DNA of 64,000 nt from Bacteroidales bacterium (GCA_004555765.1 SFHG01000007.1:5031-69030); one strand, 5' to 3'; positions 16,525 through 26,000 are shown, counted from the first letter of the stretch. A program made the numbers and translations. The notes: generated from the sequence alone by a model not told the origin.

Positions 16525-17709
16525 ATGACCACTTTTTCAGAGAACGAACTCTACCGCCTCCGAGGCGTCTCCGCGGATAAGGAGGATGTCCACAACGCCA
16601 TTAAGCACATAGATAAGGGGCTTTTCCCCGGTGCTTTCTGCAAAATACTCCCCGATGTGCTCACCGGTGACGAAGCCTACTGTACCCTGATGCACGCCGA
16701 CGGCGCAGGCACGAAGAGTTCGCTCGCGTATGCCTATTGGCGCGAGACCGGGGATCTCTCCGTCTGGAAGGGCATCGCTCAGGATGCCATCGTTATGAAC
16801 CTCGACGACCTCATCTGCGTCGGTGCCACGGACAATATCCTCCTCTCCTCCACAATCGGACGAAATAAGCGCCTTATCCCCTCCGAAGTCATCTCTGCGG
16901 TCATCAACGGCACCGAGGAGATCCTCGCCCGTCTTCGTGAGCTGGGCGTGGGCATTTGGTCCACGGGCGGTGAGACGGCAGACGTGGGCGACCTTGTCCG
17001 CACGATCATCTGCGACAGTACGGTGACTTGCCGGATGAGGAGGGCGGATGTCGTCGATAACGCCCACATTCGTCCCGGCGACCTCATCGTGGGACTCTCC
17101 TCTTTCGGACAAGCATCGTACGAAGAGACCTACAACGGAGGTATGGGCTCCAATGGGCTTACTTCGGCCCGGCACGATATATTTAGTAAAAAAGTAGCGG
17201 AGAAATACCCCGAGAGCTTCGATGGAGAACTGCCTGATGAAGTGACCTATGTCGGCAAGCGCGACCTTACGGAGTCCGTCCCCGGACTCGAAGGAATCGA
17301 TTTCGGTCGCCTTGTCCTCTCTCCTACACGCACTTACGCCCCCATCGTCGTCCGTGTCCTCTCCGAGCTGAGGAGTGCCCTGCACGGTATGGTACACTGC
17401 ACGGGCGGGGCGCAGACGAAGGTTCTGCACTTCGTCAAGGGGTTGCACGTCACGAAAGACAATCTTTTTCCCCTCCCGCCGCTCTTCCGGCATCTGCTTG
17501 AAGAGGGGAAGACACCCGCCAAGGAGATGTATAAGGTCTTCAATATGGGACACCGTCTCGAGTTCTATCTCCCCGACGCGAAAGCCGCGGAGGAAATCAT
17601 AGCCCTCTCCGAGAGCTTCGGGGTGGAAGCCCGTATCGTGGGATGCGTCGAAGCCGCACCGGAAAACAGGCTCACCATCAAGAGCGAGCTCGGAACCTTT
17701 GAATACTAA
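16525..17709 (+). CDS. purM: AIR synthase, phosphoribosylformylglycinamidine cyclo-ligase PurM
   Basis: It catalyses ATP-dependent ring closure of FGAM to aminoimidazole ribonucleotide in purine synthesis. The PurM/AIRS fold shows the ATP-site segment HADGAGTKSSLAY near residue 57, the DDLICVGA block, STGGETADVGD, and the C-terminal lobe with GLSSFG and HCTGGAQTKVLHF. At 394 residues it is the longer form I know from Bacteroidota, against about 345 in E. coli. The ATG at 16525 gives the expected start. prfA begins 6 bases after the stop, so the two are probably co-transcribed. Confidence 0.9.
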   Translation: MTTFSENELYRLRGVSADKEDVHNAIKHIDKGLFPGAFCKILPDVLTGDEAYCTLMHADGAGTKSSLAYAYWRETGDLSVWKGIAQDAIVMNLDDLICVGATDNILLSSTIGRNKRLIPSEVISAVINGTEEILARLRELGVGIWSTGGETADVGDLVRTIICDSTVTCRMRRADVVDNAHIRPGDLIVGLSSFGQASYEETYNGGMGSNGLTSARHDIFSKKVAEKYPESFDGELPDEVTYVGKRDLTESVPGLEGIDFGRLVLSPTRTYAPIVVRVLSELRSALHGMVHCTGGAQTKVLHFVKGLHVTKDNLFPLPPLFRHLLEEGKTPAKEMYKVFNMGHRLEFYLPDAKAAEEIIALSESFGVEARIVGCVEAAPENRLTIKSELGTFEY

Positions 17710-17715
17710 GCGCCG

Positions 17716-18783
17716 ATGACGGACGAACTGGATCTTTTGCGCCAGACTGCAGGTTTCCCCGACCGGCTCAAAGAGGTCACGCTCCTCATGACAGATCCGG
17801 ACGTGATCGCCGACCGCAAGCGCTACGAGGAGCTCTCACGGGAGTACAAAGAAATCTCGGACGTGGTCAATGCCTCCGAGAGGGTTCGTCTTCTTCGCTC
17901 CAACCTCTTCGAGAATAGGGAGATGCTCGCTTCGGAAAAAGACCCGGAGATGCTCGAGATGCTTGGTGACGAGATCTCCAAGATCGAAGAAGAGCTTCCC
18001 CGTGCCGAAGAGGCCCTCAGACTCCTCCTCGTTCCGAAAGACCCCTTGGATGCCAAAAACGCCATTATGGAGATCCGTGCCGGCACCGGCGGGGACGAAG
18101 CGGCGCTTTTTGCAGGAGACCTCTACAAGATGTACTCCAAGTTTTGCGAAGAGCAGGGTTGGAAGACGACGACCACCTCCTACTCGGAGGGAAATCTCGG
18201 CGGCTTCAAGGAGATCGTTTTTCAAGTCGAAGGCACCGATGTCTATGGCACGCTCAAATACGAGAGCGGCGTCCACCGCGTCCAGCGTGTCCCCGTCACC
18301 GAGACGCAGGGACGCATCCAGACTTCGGCCGCCACTGTCGCGGTACTTCCCGAAGTGGATGAGGAGGAAGTGGAGATCAAAGAGACGGACATACGCCTCG
18401 ATCTCTTCTGTGCATCCGGCCCGGGCGGACAGGGCGTGAACACCACTTACTCCGCTGTCCGGATGACCCACCTGCCCACCGGCATCGTCGTCCAGTGCCA
18501 AGACGAGCGCTCCCAGCTCAAAAATAAGGCCAAAGCCTTGGCTGAGCTCCGCGCCCGCGTCTACGACATCGAGCATCAGAAACATCTCGACGAAATCGCC
18601 TCCCGGCGTAAGAGTATGGTCTCCACCGGTGACCGCTCCGCCAAGATTCGCACCTACAACTTTCCCCAGGGACGTGTCACGGATCACCGTGTAGGCGTGA
18701 CCATTTACAACATTAACGACGTCCTCTCCGGTCATTTTGCCCCCTTTACGGAGGCTTTGCGACTGAAAGATACCGAGGCGTAA
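17716..18783 (+). CDS. prfA: Peptide chain release factor 1
   Basis: RF1 recognises UAA and UAG in the ribosomal A site and triggers peptidyl-tRNA hydrolysis. The 355-residue protein has the N-terminal helical domain (1-100), the codon-recognition domain with HRVQRVPVTETQGRIQTSA, and the catalytic loop GGQ at 237-239 in SGPGGQGVNTTYSAVRMTH. The C-terminal ends with VTDHRVGVTIYN. The residue after GGQ is Gly, where Ser or His is more common, a conservative change. No frameshift site as in RF2 is present, which supports RF1. It follows purM by 6 bases. Confidence 0.96.
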   Translation: MTDELDLLRQTAGFPDRLKEVTLLMTDPDVIADRKRYEELSREYKEISDVVNASERVRLLRSNLFENREMLASEKDPEMLEMLGDEISKIEEELPRAEEALRLLLVPKDPLDAKNAIMEIRAGTGGDEAALFAGDLYKMYSKFCEEQGWKTTTTSYSEGNLGGFKEIVFQVEGTDVYGTLKYESGVHRVQRVPVTETQGRIQTSAATVAVLPEVDEEEVEIKETDIRLDLFCASGPGGQGVNTTYSAVRMTHLPTGIVVQCQDERSQLKNKAKALAELRARVYDIEHQKHLDEIASRRKSMVSTGDRSAKIRTYNFPQGRVTDHRVGVTIYNINDVLSGHFAPFTEALRLKDTEA

Positions 18784-18805
18784 TTCCGCCCGGTGTAGGG
18801 AAAAC

Positions 18806-18906
18806 TTTTCGGTCCGTACCACTCTTCTTCGAGATACGGACCCGGGCGGAAAAAAGATACAGACCAAGAAGATCAAAAGGTACAGACCCCCGTCTGTGCC
18901 TTTTTA
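18806..18906. repeat. Intergenic palindromic repeat cluster, copy 4
   Basis: TTCGGTCCGTACC is inverted against GAGATACGGACC. GATACAGACC and then GGTACAGACC / GTCTGTGCC follow, ending in TTTTT (18901-18905), so the last pair could terminate prfA. It opens the 644-base gene-free gap 18784-19427. Confidence 0.75.
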
Positions 18907-18960
18907 GGACTAAAGAAGGACGGTTCTTCATCCCGACCAAGATTATTGCCGTGTGAAAGC

Positions 18961-19218
18961 CCCCGAGGGGCGGGGCGGCACAGAGTGCCTCAATCTTGGT
19001 AGCCCGTGGCTGCGGGTCCGGAGGACTCGCAGCCACGGGGCATCAGCGACATCCTAACCCTTTTTACAGCTCCGTAGGAGCTGAATAGATATTTGGCTCC
19101 TCTGGAGCCACAGAAATCAAGAAAGAACGCCTCGTCCCCGGTACATCGACCGCTAACGCGGTCTTCGTGCCGGTCTACCAAGATTCGGCTCCGTCGGAGC
19201 CGTCCGCCCCTCCGGGGC
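18961..19218. repeat. Run of seven short perfect hairpins
   Basis: Seven separate palindromes lie in 258 bases: CCCCGAGGGG (18961), CCGTGGCTGCG/CGCAGCCACGG (19004-19038), AGCTCCGTAGGAGCT (19068), TGGCTCCTCTGGAGCCA (19094), ACCGCTAACGCGGT (19149), CGGCTCCGTCGGAGCCG (19186) and GCCCCTCCGGGGC (19206). The spacings are 11-40 bases and most loops are 2-4 bases. The sequence is distinct from the GGTCTGTATC family. No ORF crosses it. It may be a mobile or structural-RNA-like module; function unknown. Confidence 0.7.
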
Positions 19219-19284
19219 TTTATTCTGTGATTCTTCGTCAAGGCAGTTTCTAATGCGTGCACTATGAAGAAGGTAAGGAGTAAG

Positions 19285-19315
19285 TTTGGCTATATCAAAA
19301 TAATTGCTACCTTTG
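19285..19315 (+). promoter_or_regulatory. Promoter TTTG-N19-TACCTTTG before the DUF2807 gene
   Basis: TTTG (19285-19288), 19 bases, TACCTTTG (19308-19315): an exact Bacteroidota consensus. Transcription would start near 19321, giving a leader of about 105 nt that begins with the hairpin at 19324. Confidence 0.85.
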
Positions 19316-19323
19316 TATGCATA

Positions 19324-19383
19324 GAAGTGACACGCTTGAGGGGAACGCCCCAAAGACATCGTGTCGCTTCCGGATTTCTTTTT
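19324..19383 (+). terminator. Leader hairpin followed by a U-rich tract, possible attenuator or short sRNA
   Basis: GAAGTGACACG (19324-19334) pairs with CGTGTCGCTTC (19360-19370) with one G-U pair, with an inner GGGG/CCCC stem. TTTCTTTTT follows at 19375-19383. It starts within a few bases of the predicted transcription start, so a roughly 60-nt terminated RNA could be made. Sequence evidence only. Confidence 0.5.
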
Positions 19384-19427
19384 GGTCGAAGTTTTCTTTT
19401 TTCTCAAACATAAACCTTTAGCTCATT

Positions 19428-20327
19428 ATGACGCACAGCTCAAAACAATTTCGGATCCTCTTTGTGATCCTGACCGGTCTCTTTCTCTTCGGATTCGGGA
19501 CTGCTTCCTGCGCTTTTGCGGGACGGCAATTCCAGCTACCCCCTAATGCCAAAGCCTATCGTCTCAAAGGCACCTCACAGACCATTCCCGTCTCGCAACT
19601 TTCCGAGATTAAGGCGGGAAGTGCGTGGAAAGTCATCCTCACGCAAGGCTCTGTCCCCTCCGTGAGGCTCGAGTACGACGAGGGCATCGCTCGCGATCTC
19701 ATCGTAGGCGTAGGGGGTGGCACCCTGTATCTGTACTGCGATACGAGTGGCAAGCTTTTCAAGTCCAATAAGAAGCGGATCGCCTACATCACGGTCACCG
19801 ACCTCCGCGAGGTCAAGCTCTCCGGAGCTTCGACCCTTGAGGTCAAGAATACCCTCCTCTCGCGTGGCGAGTTTGAGATGGATCTGTCCGGTGCTTCCGA
19901 AGCCAAGAATTTCAAAGTCGAGTGCAAGGATTTCAGCGCCGACCTCTCCGGTGCCAGCGAACTCTCCGGTGTGATCAAATGCGCGGGAAAGGTGGAAATC
20001 GATCTCTCCGGGGCAAGCTCGGCGACACTGGATAACACGCTCGTGGCGCGCGAACTCGATGCCGACCTCTCCGGTGCCTCCGATCTCGGTCTCAAGGGTA
20101 CGGCCAACCGGGTAGACTTAGACCTCTCCGGTGCCAGCGAACTCCACGCCAAAGCCTTTGTCGCCAAGGACTGTGAAATAGAGGCCTCCGGAGCTTCCGA
20201 AGCGGAGATTACCGTCAGAGGTGCCGTCTCTCTTGACGTGAGTGGCGCATCCTCCGTCGATGTCTGGGGCAAGCCGACCATCAACAGTATGAAGAGCAGT
20301 GGTTCGTCGGACATCAACGTCCACTAA
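19428..20327 (+). CDS. Exported DUF2807 (head GIN domain) repeat protein
   Basis: This 299-residue protein has an N-terminal hydrophobic signal (about 9-31, ending near SCAFA). Its body is the DUF2807 adhesin-like beta-solenoid of Bacteroidota. From about residue 130 the motif LSGAS or SGASE recurs about nine times at roughly 20-residue spacing, one per turn of a predicted right-handed solenoid. The DNA underlying the repeats is not a tandem copy, so the pattern is kept by selection on the protein. The family has no firm function; it is usually called a putative auto-transporter adhesin. A cysteine in TASC is not a good lipobox because position -3 is Thr. It is a single-gene unit with its own promoter. 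Confidence 0.8.
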   Translation: MTHSSKQFRILFVILTGLFLFGFGTASCAFAGRQFQLPPNAKAYRLKGTSQTIPVSQLSEIKAGSAWKVILTQGSVPSVRLEYDEGIARDLIVGVGGGTLYLYCDTSGKLFKSNKKRIAYITVTDLREVKLSGASTLEVKNTLLSRGEFEMDLSGASEAKNFKVECKDFSADLSGASELSGVIKCAGKVEIDLSGASSATLDNTLVARELDADLSGASDLGLKGTANRVDLDLSGASELHAKAFVAKDCEIEASGASEAEITVRGAVSLDVSGASSVDVWGKPTINSMKSSGSSDINVH

Positions 20328-20355
20328 GCGCGGTACTTCGCAGGTCGGACTAATC

Positions 20356-20437
20356 TTGGTACGTCCGGAAATGATTTTTCGGTCCGTGTCTCGCCTTCAT
20401 GAGATACGGACCGAGCCTTTTTCCTCGGTCTGTACCC
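20356..20437. repeat. Intergenic palindromic repeat cluster, copy 5
   Basis: TTGGTACGTCC, then TTCGGTCCGTGTCTCG inverted against GAGATACGGACCGA, then CTCGGTCTGTACC. It lies in the 229-base gap between the DUF2807 gene and nfnA. Confidence 0.75.
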
Positions 20438-20469
20438 GATTAGAGCCACTGCCCTCCGCTCTTTTTTAT

Positions 20470-20477
20470 TACCTTTG
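20470..20477 (+). promoter_or_regulatory. -7 box TACCTTTG before nfnA
   Basis: TACCTTTG matches the Bacteroidota -7 consensus. No TTTG is found 19-21 bases upstream, so this is a weaker promoter call. Initiation would be just before the short ORF at 20485. Confidence 0.5.
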
Positions 20478-20484
20478 TATCTGA

Positions 20485-20541
20485 ATGAAAAAAACACGGA
20501 GGTGGCGCCGGTGGCGGCCTCTCAGGAAAATTACATCATAG
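20485..20541 (+). CDS. 18-codon Trp/Arg-rich small ORF in the nfnA leader
   Basis: It begins at the first ATG after the -7 box and reads MKKTRRWRRWRPLRKITS, ending at TAG 15 bases before the nfnA ATG. Ten of 18 residues are Arg, Lys or Trp in the core. It could be a leader peptide whose translation affects nfnA, or a chance ORF in a purine-rich leader. No ribosome-binding site is evident, since it is almost leaderless. No homologue is known to me. Confidence 0.3.
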   Translation: MKKTRRWRRWRPLRKITS

Positions 20542-20556
20542 CATCATTTATTCGGT

Positions 20557-21372
20557 ATGAATAAAATCGTCAGTAAGGAGTACCTTTCAGAGAAGGTCGT
20601 CAAGTTTGTAGTGGAAGCGCCACGCATCGCCAAGTCCAGACGCGCCGGTCATTTTGTCATCTGTCGTGTCGGCAAGCTTGGGGAGCGCATCCCGCTCACC
20701 ATCGCTGACTCCGATCTCGAAAAGGGGACCATCACTCTTGTGGTGCAGAATGTCGGACGCTCTTCCGGCAAGCTCTGCGCCCTCGAAGAAGGCGAGTACA
20801 TCACGGATGTCGTGGGTCCGCTCGGCAAGGCGACCGAAATCAAGAAATACGGCACTGTCGTCTGTGCCGGCGGCGGGGTAGGGGTGGCACCCCTTTATCC
20901 CATCGTCCAGGCGATGCACGAGGCGGGAAACCGCGTCATCGTGGTTCTTGCAGCCCGTACCAAAGACCTCATCATCCTTGAGAAAGAAATGCGCGCGGTT
21001 TCCGACGAAGTCATCATTATGACCGACGACGGCTCATACGGTAAGCAAGGGGTTGTCACGGTGGGTATCGAAGAGGTGATCAAGCGGGAAAAGGTCGACC
21101 TCTGCGTCACCATCGGTCCTGCCATCATGATGAAGTTCGTGAGTCTCCTGACGAAGAAATATGACGTACCCACCTTTGCTTCGCTCAATACGATTATGGT
21201 CGACGGCACCGGTATGTGCGGCGCCTGCCGAATCACGGTGGGCGGCCAGACGAAGTTCGTCTGCGTGGACGGTCCGGAGTTCGATGCCCATCAGGTAGAC
21301 TTCGACGAAATGCTCCTCCGAATGAACGCCTTCAGAGACGAAGAACAGAAATCCATCGCACCTCAGAAATAA
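20557..21372 (+). CDS. NfnA-type FAD/[2Fe-2S] subunit of ferredoxin:NADP+ oxidoreductase (sulfide dehydrogenase SudB-like)
   Basis: This is the 271-residue small subunit of the NfnAB flavin-based electron-bifurcating transhydrogenase, which links NADH, ferredoxin and NADPH. It has a ferredoxin-reductase beta-barrel with RIPLTIAD (flavin contact), a nucleotide-binding domain with GGGVGVAPLYPIVQAM (about 108-123), and a C-terminal [2Fe-2S] site with Cys221, Cys224 and Cys236 (MCGACRITVGG...FVCVDGPEF). Small-subunit homologues also serve dihydroorotate dehydrogenase B. Here the partner gene begins 19 bases downstream and is a GltD-like protein, which points to Nfn or Sud. Bifurcation versus plain sulfide-linked activity cannot be told from sequence alone. 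Confidence 0.85.
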   Translation: MNKIVSKEYLSEKVVKFVVEAPRIAKSRRAGHFVICRVGKLGERIPLTIADSDLEKGTITLVVQNVGRSSGKLCALEEGEYITDVVGPLGKATEIKKYGTVVCAGGGVGVAPLYPIVQAMHEAGNRVIVVLAARTKDLIILEKEMRAVSDEVIIMTDDGSYGKQGVVTVGIEEVIKREKVDLCVTIGPAIMMKFVSLLTKKYDVPTFASLNTIMVDGTGMCGACRITVGGQTKFVCVDGPEFDAHQVDFDEMLLRMNAFRDEEQKSIAPQK

Positions 21373-21391
21373 CCACATCACACTTCTCGAA

Positions 21392-22879
21392 ATGGAAAAC
21401 GCAGAACTAATCAAAGCCCGCCGCAGCGAGGCTTGGAGGGAAGAACTCAGGAAGAAATATACGGGCAAAGAGCGCGCCTCTTTCCAAAGGGTGGAGATGC
21501 CTTCGCTCGACGGAGCCTACCGCGCCCGCAACCATGAAGAAGTCAGCCTCGGACTCACCGAGGAGCAGGCCAGGGGCGAAGCCCGTCGTTGCCTCGATTG
21601 TGTCAATCCCACCTGTATGCAGGGCTGCCCCGTCAGCATCCATATCCCCACTTTCGTCAAGAATATAGAGCGGGGCGATTTCCTTGAGGCCGCGCGTGTG
21701 ATTCGGGAGACCAGTTCGCTGCCCGGAGTATGCGGACGCGTTTGCCCGCAGGAGAAACAGTGCGAGTCCACTTGCATCTACACACAGAAGATGAATAAAC
21801 CGGCCGTGGCGATCGGCTTCCTCGAACGTTTTGCGGCCGACCGTGAGCGCGAGGTTCTCTCCAAGTCCACGGGGAAAAGCGATAATGACCACTCTGCCAA
21901 GCCCAAGGGTAAGAAAGTGGCTGTCGTCGGAAGCGGTCCCGCAGGGCTCTCTTGCGCAGGCGACCTCGCCAAGTACGGCTATGACGTCACGGTCTTTGAG
22001 GCGCTCCACGAGCTCGGCGGAGTGCTGAGGTACGGCATCCCCGAGTTCCGTCTCCCCAATGACATCGTAGACTTTGAGATCGACCGTATGAAGGAAGCGG
22101 GCGTGAAGTTTGAAACCAATACGATTATCGGCAAAACCATGTCCTACGAAGACCTCAAGGACGAAGGGTTTGAAGCGGTATTCGTGGGGAGTGGCGCAGG
22201 GCTGCCCCGCTTTATGCACATTCCCGGGGAGAATCTCGTCGGAGTGATGAGCTCGAACGAATACCTCACTCGCGTCAACTTGATGCAGGCCGGCAACCCC
22301 GCTGCCGACACCCCCGTCTCCAAAGGTAAGCGCGTCGCCGTCATCGGCGGAGGAAATACCGCGATGGACTCCGTCCGCACTGCCCTCCGTCTCGGCGCCG
22401 AGCGTGCGATCATTGTTTACAGGAGAAGCGAAGCGGAGATGCCCGCCCGTCTCGAAGAGGTACACCACGCCAAAGATGAGGGCGTAGAGTTTATGACCCT
22501 TCATAACCCCGTCGAGTATCTGGATAACGGCAAAGGTCGTGTGCGGGCTATGCGCGTGCAGCGGATGGAGCTCGGAGAGCCGGACGCGAGTGGCAGACGC
22601 AGCCCCGTGCCTGTCCCCGGCGCAATAGAGGAGATCGAAGTGGACGAAGTCATCGTCAGCGTCGGTGTCTCCCCCAATCCCCTCATACCCCGCAATTTCT
22701 CCGGACTCAATGTCACGAAGAGAGACACCATCGTCGTCAATCCCGACAATAACGAGACCGACCTTCCGGACGTATTTGCAGGTGGAGACATCGTGCGCGG
22801 TGGCGCTACCGTGATCCTCGCCATGGGCGACGGACGAAAGGCGGCGGCAGGCATACACGCTTACCTCTCCGCCAGGTAA
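21392..22879 (+). CDS. NfnB-type large subunit, glutamate-synthase-small-chain-like flavoprotein
   Basis: This 495-residue protein has two [4Fe-4S] clusters in an N-terminal helical domain (CLDCVNPTCMQGCPV near 67-81 and GVCGRVCPQEKQCESTC near 112-128). An FAD Rossmann motif follows (VAVVGSGPAGLSCAGDLAKYG, about 175), then an NADPH domain (VAVIGGGNTAMDSVRTALRLGA near 313, with YRRSEAEMPAR). This is the GltD/NfnB/SudA architecture, annotated in databases as NADPH-dependent glutamate synthase small chain. No gltB-type large subunit is adjacent, while an NfnA-type protein is, so a role as NADPH:ferredoxin oxidoreductase is more likely than glutamate synthesis. The two genes form an operon. Confidence 0.87.
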   Translation: MENAELIKARRSEAWREELRKKYTGKERASFQRVEMPSLDGAYRARNHEEVSLGLTEEQARGEARRCLDCVNPTCMQGCPVSIHIPTFVKNIERGDFLEAARVIRETSSLPGVCGRVCPQEKQCESTCIYTQKMNKPAVAIGFLERFAADREREVLSKSTGKSDNDHSAKPKGKKVAVVGSGPAGLSCAGDLAKYGYDVTVFEALHELGGVLRYGIPEFRLPNDIVDFEIDRMKEAGVKFETNTIIGKTMSYEDLKDEGFEAVFVGSGAGLPRFMHIPGENLVGVMSSNEYLTRVNLMQAGNPAADTPVSKGKRVAVIGGGNTAMDSVRTALRLGAERAIIVYRRSEAEMPARLEEVHHAKDEGVEFMTLHNPVEYLDNGKGRVRAMRVQRMELGEPDASGRRSPVPVPGAIEEIEVDEVIVSVGVSPNPLIPRNFSGLNVTKRDTIVVNPDNNETDLPDVFAGGDIVRGGATVILAMGDGRKAAAGIHAYLSAR

Positions 22880-22908
22880 GCCGATTTGCTTCCGGGAGAG
22901 AGACCGGA

Positions 22909-22990
22909 GAGATACGTACCGAGGCGGTCGTCCCGGTCCGTGTCTCTTTCCCGGGAGACACAGACCGGGCATCCGTCGGGACACGTACCA
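22909..22990. repeat. Intergenic palindromic repeat cluster, copy 6
   Basis: GAGATACGTACCGAGG, CCCGGTCCGTGTCTC inverted against GAGACACAGACCGGG, then GACACGTACC. It fills most of the 173-base gap between nfnB and the TPR gene. Confidence 0.78.
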
Positions 22991-23052
22991 AAACTTTTTC
23001 CCCCGGGCAACGCCGGTAACCCCCTCCAAGAGACCCTTTCCACAAAAAGTTT

Positions 23053-26000
23053 ATGAGAATGAAGAGACAGAACATCCGTGCCACGCTCCTCGCACTTGTC
23101 CTCTCCTGCGGCGCAACCGTAATGGTACACGCCCAAGAGATGGCGTACAGCCCGGGGGACCGGCTTTTGAGAGCCGAAGAATCCTTTGCCCTCCACAGCC
23201 CTGCGGGCGTCATCGAAGCTTTGGCGCCGGTTCATCGGGACATGTGGAAGCTCGATGCCGTGTCCGAAGAGGCACTCTATCTCGATGCCGTGGCTCGTGC
23301 AGGGGCAGGTGCGGCGAGTGCAGACCTCAAACTCCTTCGTTTCATCGAGGAGCATCCCCACTCCTCACGCCTCCCGTATGCCGAGAGTCGTCTCGGAGAG
23401 TGGTACTATGTCCGGGGCGAGTATGGTGCCGCATTGCCTTGGTTCCGCAAGGTGGACGTCTCGCTCTTGCCGGAGGAGATGGCTGTCGCGACCGACTACT
23501 ATTACGCTTTCTCGCTGATGAAAAACGGTCGTGATAAGGAGGCTCTGGACAAATTTATGCCACTCGTCTACGCACCGGATTTCGGTAGGGATGCCAAGTT
23601 TTACTCGGGCTACCTCTTGATGAAAACGGGTGACACCGGGCGGTCTGTCCCGATGCTCTCCGAGCTCAAGGATGATGCGGTCTATGGCTCTTATGCAAGA
23701 GCCTACACCGCTTCCGGGCTGCTCTCGGAGAGACGTTACTCCGAGGCACTTGCCGTTTCCGAAGAGGCTCTCGGCGGCTCTTCGGCTCTTCCTCCCGAAG
23801 TCCGATCCTCGTTACTGAGGAGCGCGGGGTTCGCGGAGAGCCATCTGGGACGGAAAGAGAAGGCCGCCGGGTACCTTGAGGAGTACGTCCGCGGTACGAA
23901 TGCCCCCGGCAGGGTCGAACTCCTTGTCCTCGGCAAGAATCTCGAGGAGCTTTCCCGTGCTTCTTCTGCCATCCGGTACTTGGAGCAGGTTCCGTCCGGC
24001 GAAAACGACTTTATGAGCCAGCTCGCTTACTATTATCTGGGATTGGCGTATCTTTCCCAAAAGGACATTTCTTCCGCCTGGGCTGCTTTCAGGCAGTCGG
24101 CTGCCATAGACCGCCACGAGCCTCTGACCAAGACCGCTGCTTTTGACGCGGCTCTTGCCGCCTATGCCCTGACACCGGGTCGCGTGGGCGAAGGCTCCGA
24201 AGCACTCTCTGCTTTTATCTCCAAGTATCCCCGTAGCGAGTACTTTGACCAGGCGGTCGACCACCTCGAAGACGCGTTTCTCGGAGAGCCTGATGGCAAA
24301 AAAGCGCTCCAGGCACTCAGCCGTATCTCTCCCTTGCCTCCCGCCCTCTCCCGTGTCCGTGAAAAAGTACGTCTCGGACAGGCCAATAGGACTCTCGCAA
24401 GTGGCAATACCGTTGCAGCCGCACGGCAGTACGACGACATCATCTCCCGTAACGAAGACCCCGCCAGTGTGGCCGAGGCGTACCTCTGGAAGGGAGAGGC
24501 GGCTTATCGCGAAGGAGACTACCGCGGGGCGCTCTCTTCGACCCTGAGTTACCTCCAAGCCCGTCCGGAGAGTATTCCCCTTAACCCCAACGCCTACTTC
24601 ACACTCGGGTACGCGGCTTTTAACCTCCGGGACTATTCTGCGTCCAAGGGTTACCTCGAGAAGTACCTCTCAGTCGCTCCGGATGCTTCCGCCGACTCCA
24701 AGACCGGCGTCTATAATCGTCTGGGTGATATGGCCGTCCAAGCCCGTGACTACGATAGCGCTATCCGGCACTTTGCCACAGCGGAGAGCTTCGGAGGGAA
24801 AGAGGCCGACTACGGGATGTTTTCCCGCGGTATGGCACTCGGTCTGAAGAAAGACTACCGGGGCAAAGTCTCCGTGATGTCCGGACTCCCGAATAAATAT
24901 CCTTCCTCCGAAAAAGCACCCGAGGCACTCTTTGAAGAGGGGCAGACCCTCACCCTGCTTGGAGACCAGGCAGGTGCACGCAGCGCTTTCGACCGCTTTT
25001 TCGCACTCTATCCGTCGAGTCCCGTTGCTCCGAAAGTAGGGCTTCAACTGGCTCTCTCGTACTTCAACGAAAACCGCCTTGATGAGGCCGCCGGGGCTTA
25101 TGAACGCGTAATCCGTGATTACCCGAAGAGCGACGAAGCAAAGACTGCGCTCCAAGACCTCAAGAGCATCTCCATCCGGCTCAATCGCGTGGACGAGTAC
25201 AACCGTCTATCCCAAGCCGCCGGTCTCGGAGGTGCGCTTTCTCCGGAAGAGCTCGATCAGATGACTTACCTTGCCGCCGAGCGACTCATCACCGAGGGTT
25301 CCCCCGCGGACGCGAGGAAAGCGCTCGAGGACTACATCCGAAACTTCCCTCGTGGCAAGTATCTCCAAAAAGCCTATTACTCGAAGGCGCTCCTCGAATA
25401 CAACGGCAAGAATTACCGCGACGCTGCACTCACCCTTGAGCAGCTTAAGGGCGAAAATCTTGAGACCGACCTCTCGGGGAAAGTTTATAACCTCCTTGGT
25501 GCCTCTTACGACAAACTGGGCGAGCCGGGACGTGCCGCCGAAGCCTACCTCTCCAAGGCGGGCTATATGACGACTCTCGAAGAGCGCAGCAAAGCGATCC
25601 GCCTGGCAGGGGAGCGCGCCGAGAAGAGTGGCAGTGCAGACTTTGTCTACGCACTCGCTGAGGATGTCTCCTCGGGCAGATACCAAGTCGATGCCTCTGC
25701 CAAAGCCGAGATACTCGGTTTTGCGGCAGCCCGCTACGCGAAGACCAACCAAAAAGCCCGGGCTCTGAAGTATGCCAAAGAGATCCTCGCCCTTCCCAAC
25801 TACGGCGAGCATACGATGAGCCGTGTCATCGTGGCTCTCGACCTTTATGACAGAGGACAGTATGCGGAAGTCCAAAAGCGTATGAACGCCCTTACTCAAA
25901 AGGGTTCGACAGATGCCTATTGGCTTGCCAGAGGTTTCATCCTCCTCTCCGATACTTACGCCAAGCTCGGGGACAAGATGACTGCCCGCACCTACCTCGA

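Noticed and set aside
18961..19218. CRISPR-like repeat array
   Set aside because: The hairpins differ in sequence and spacing, so this is not a CRISPR array.
19800..20290. Tandem DNA repeat in the DUF2807 gene
   Set aside because: The SGAS motif recurs in the protein, but the DNA between copies is not repeated; it is a protein-level solenoid pattern.
21407..23029. 540-codon open frame on the minus strand
   Set aside because: It is antisense to the GltD-like flavoprotein, whose cluster and nucleotide motifs are unmistakable.
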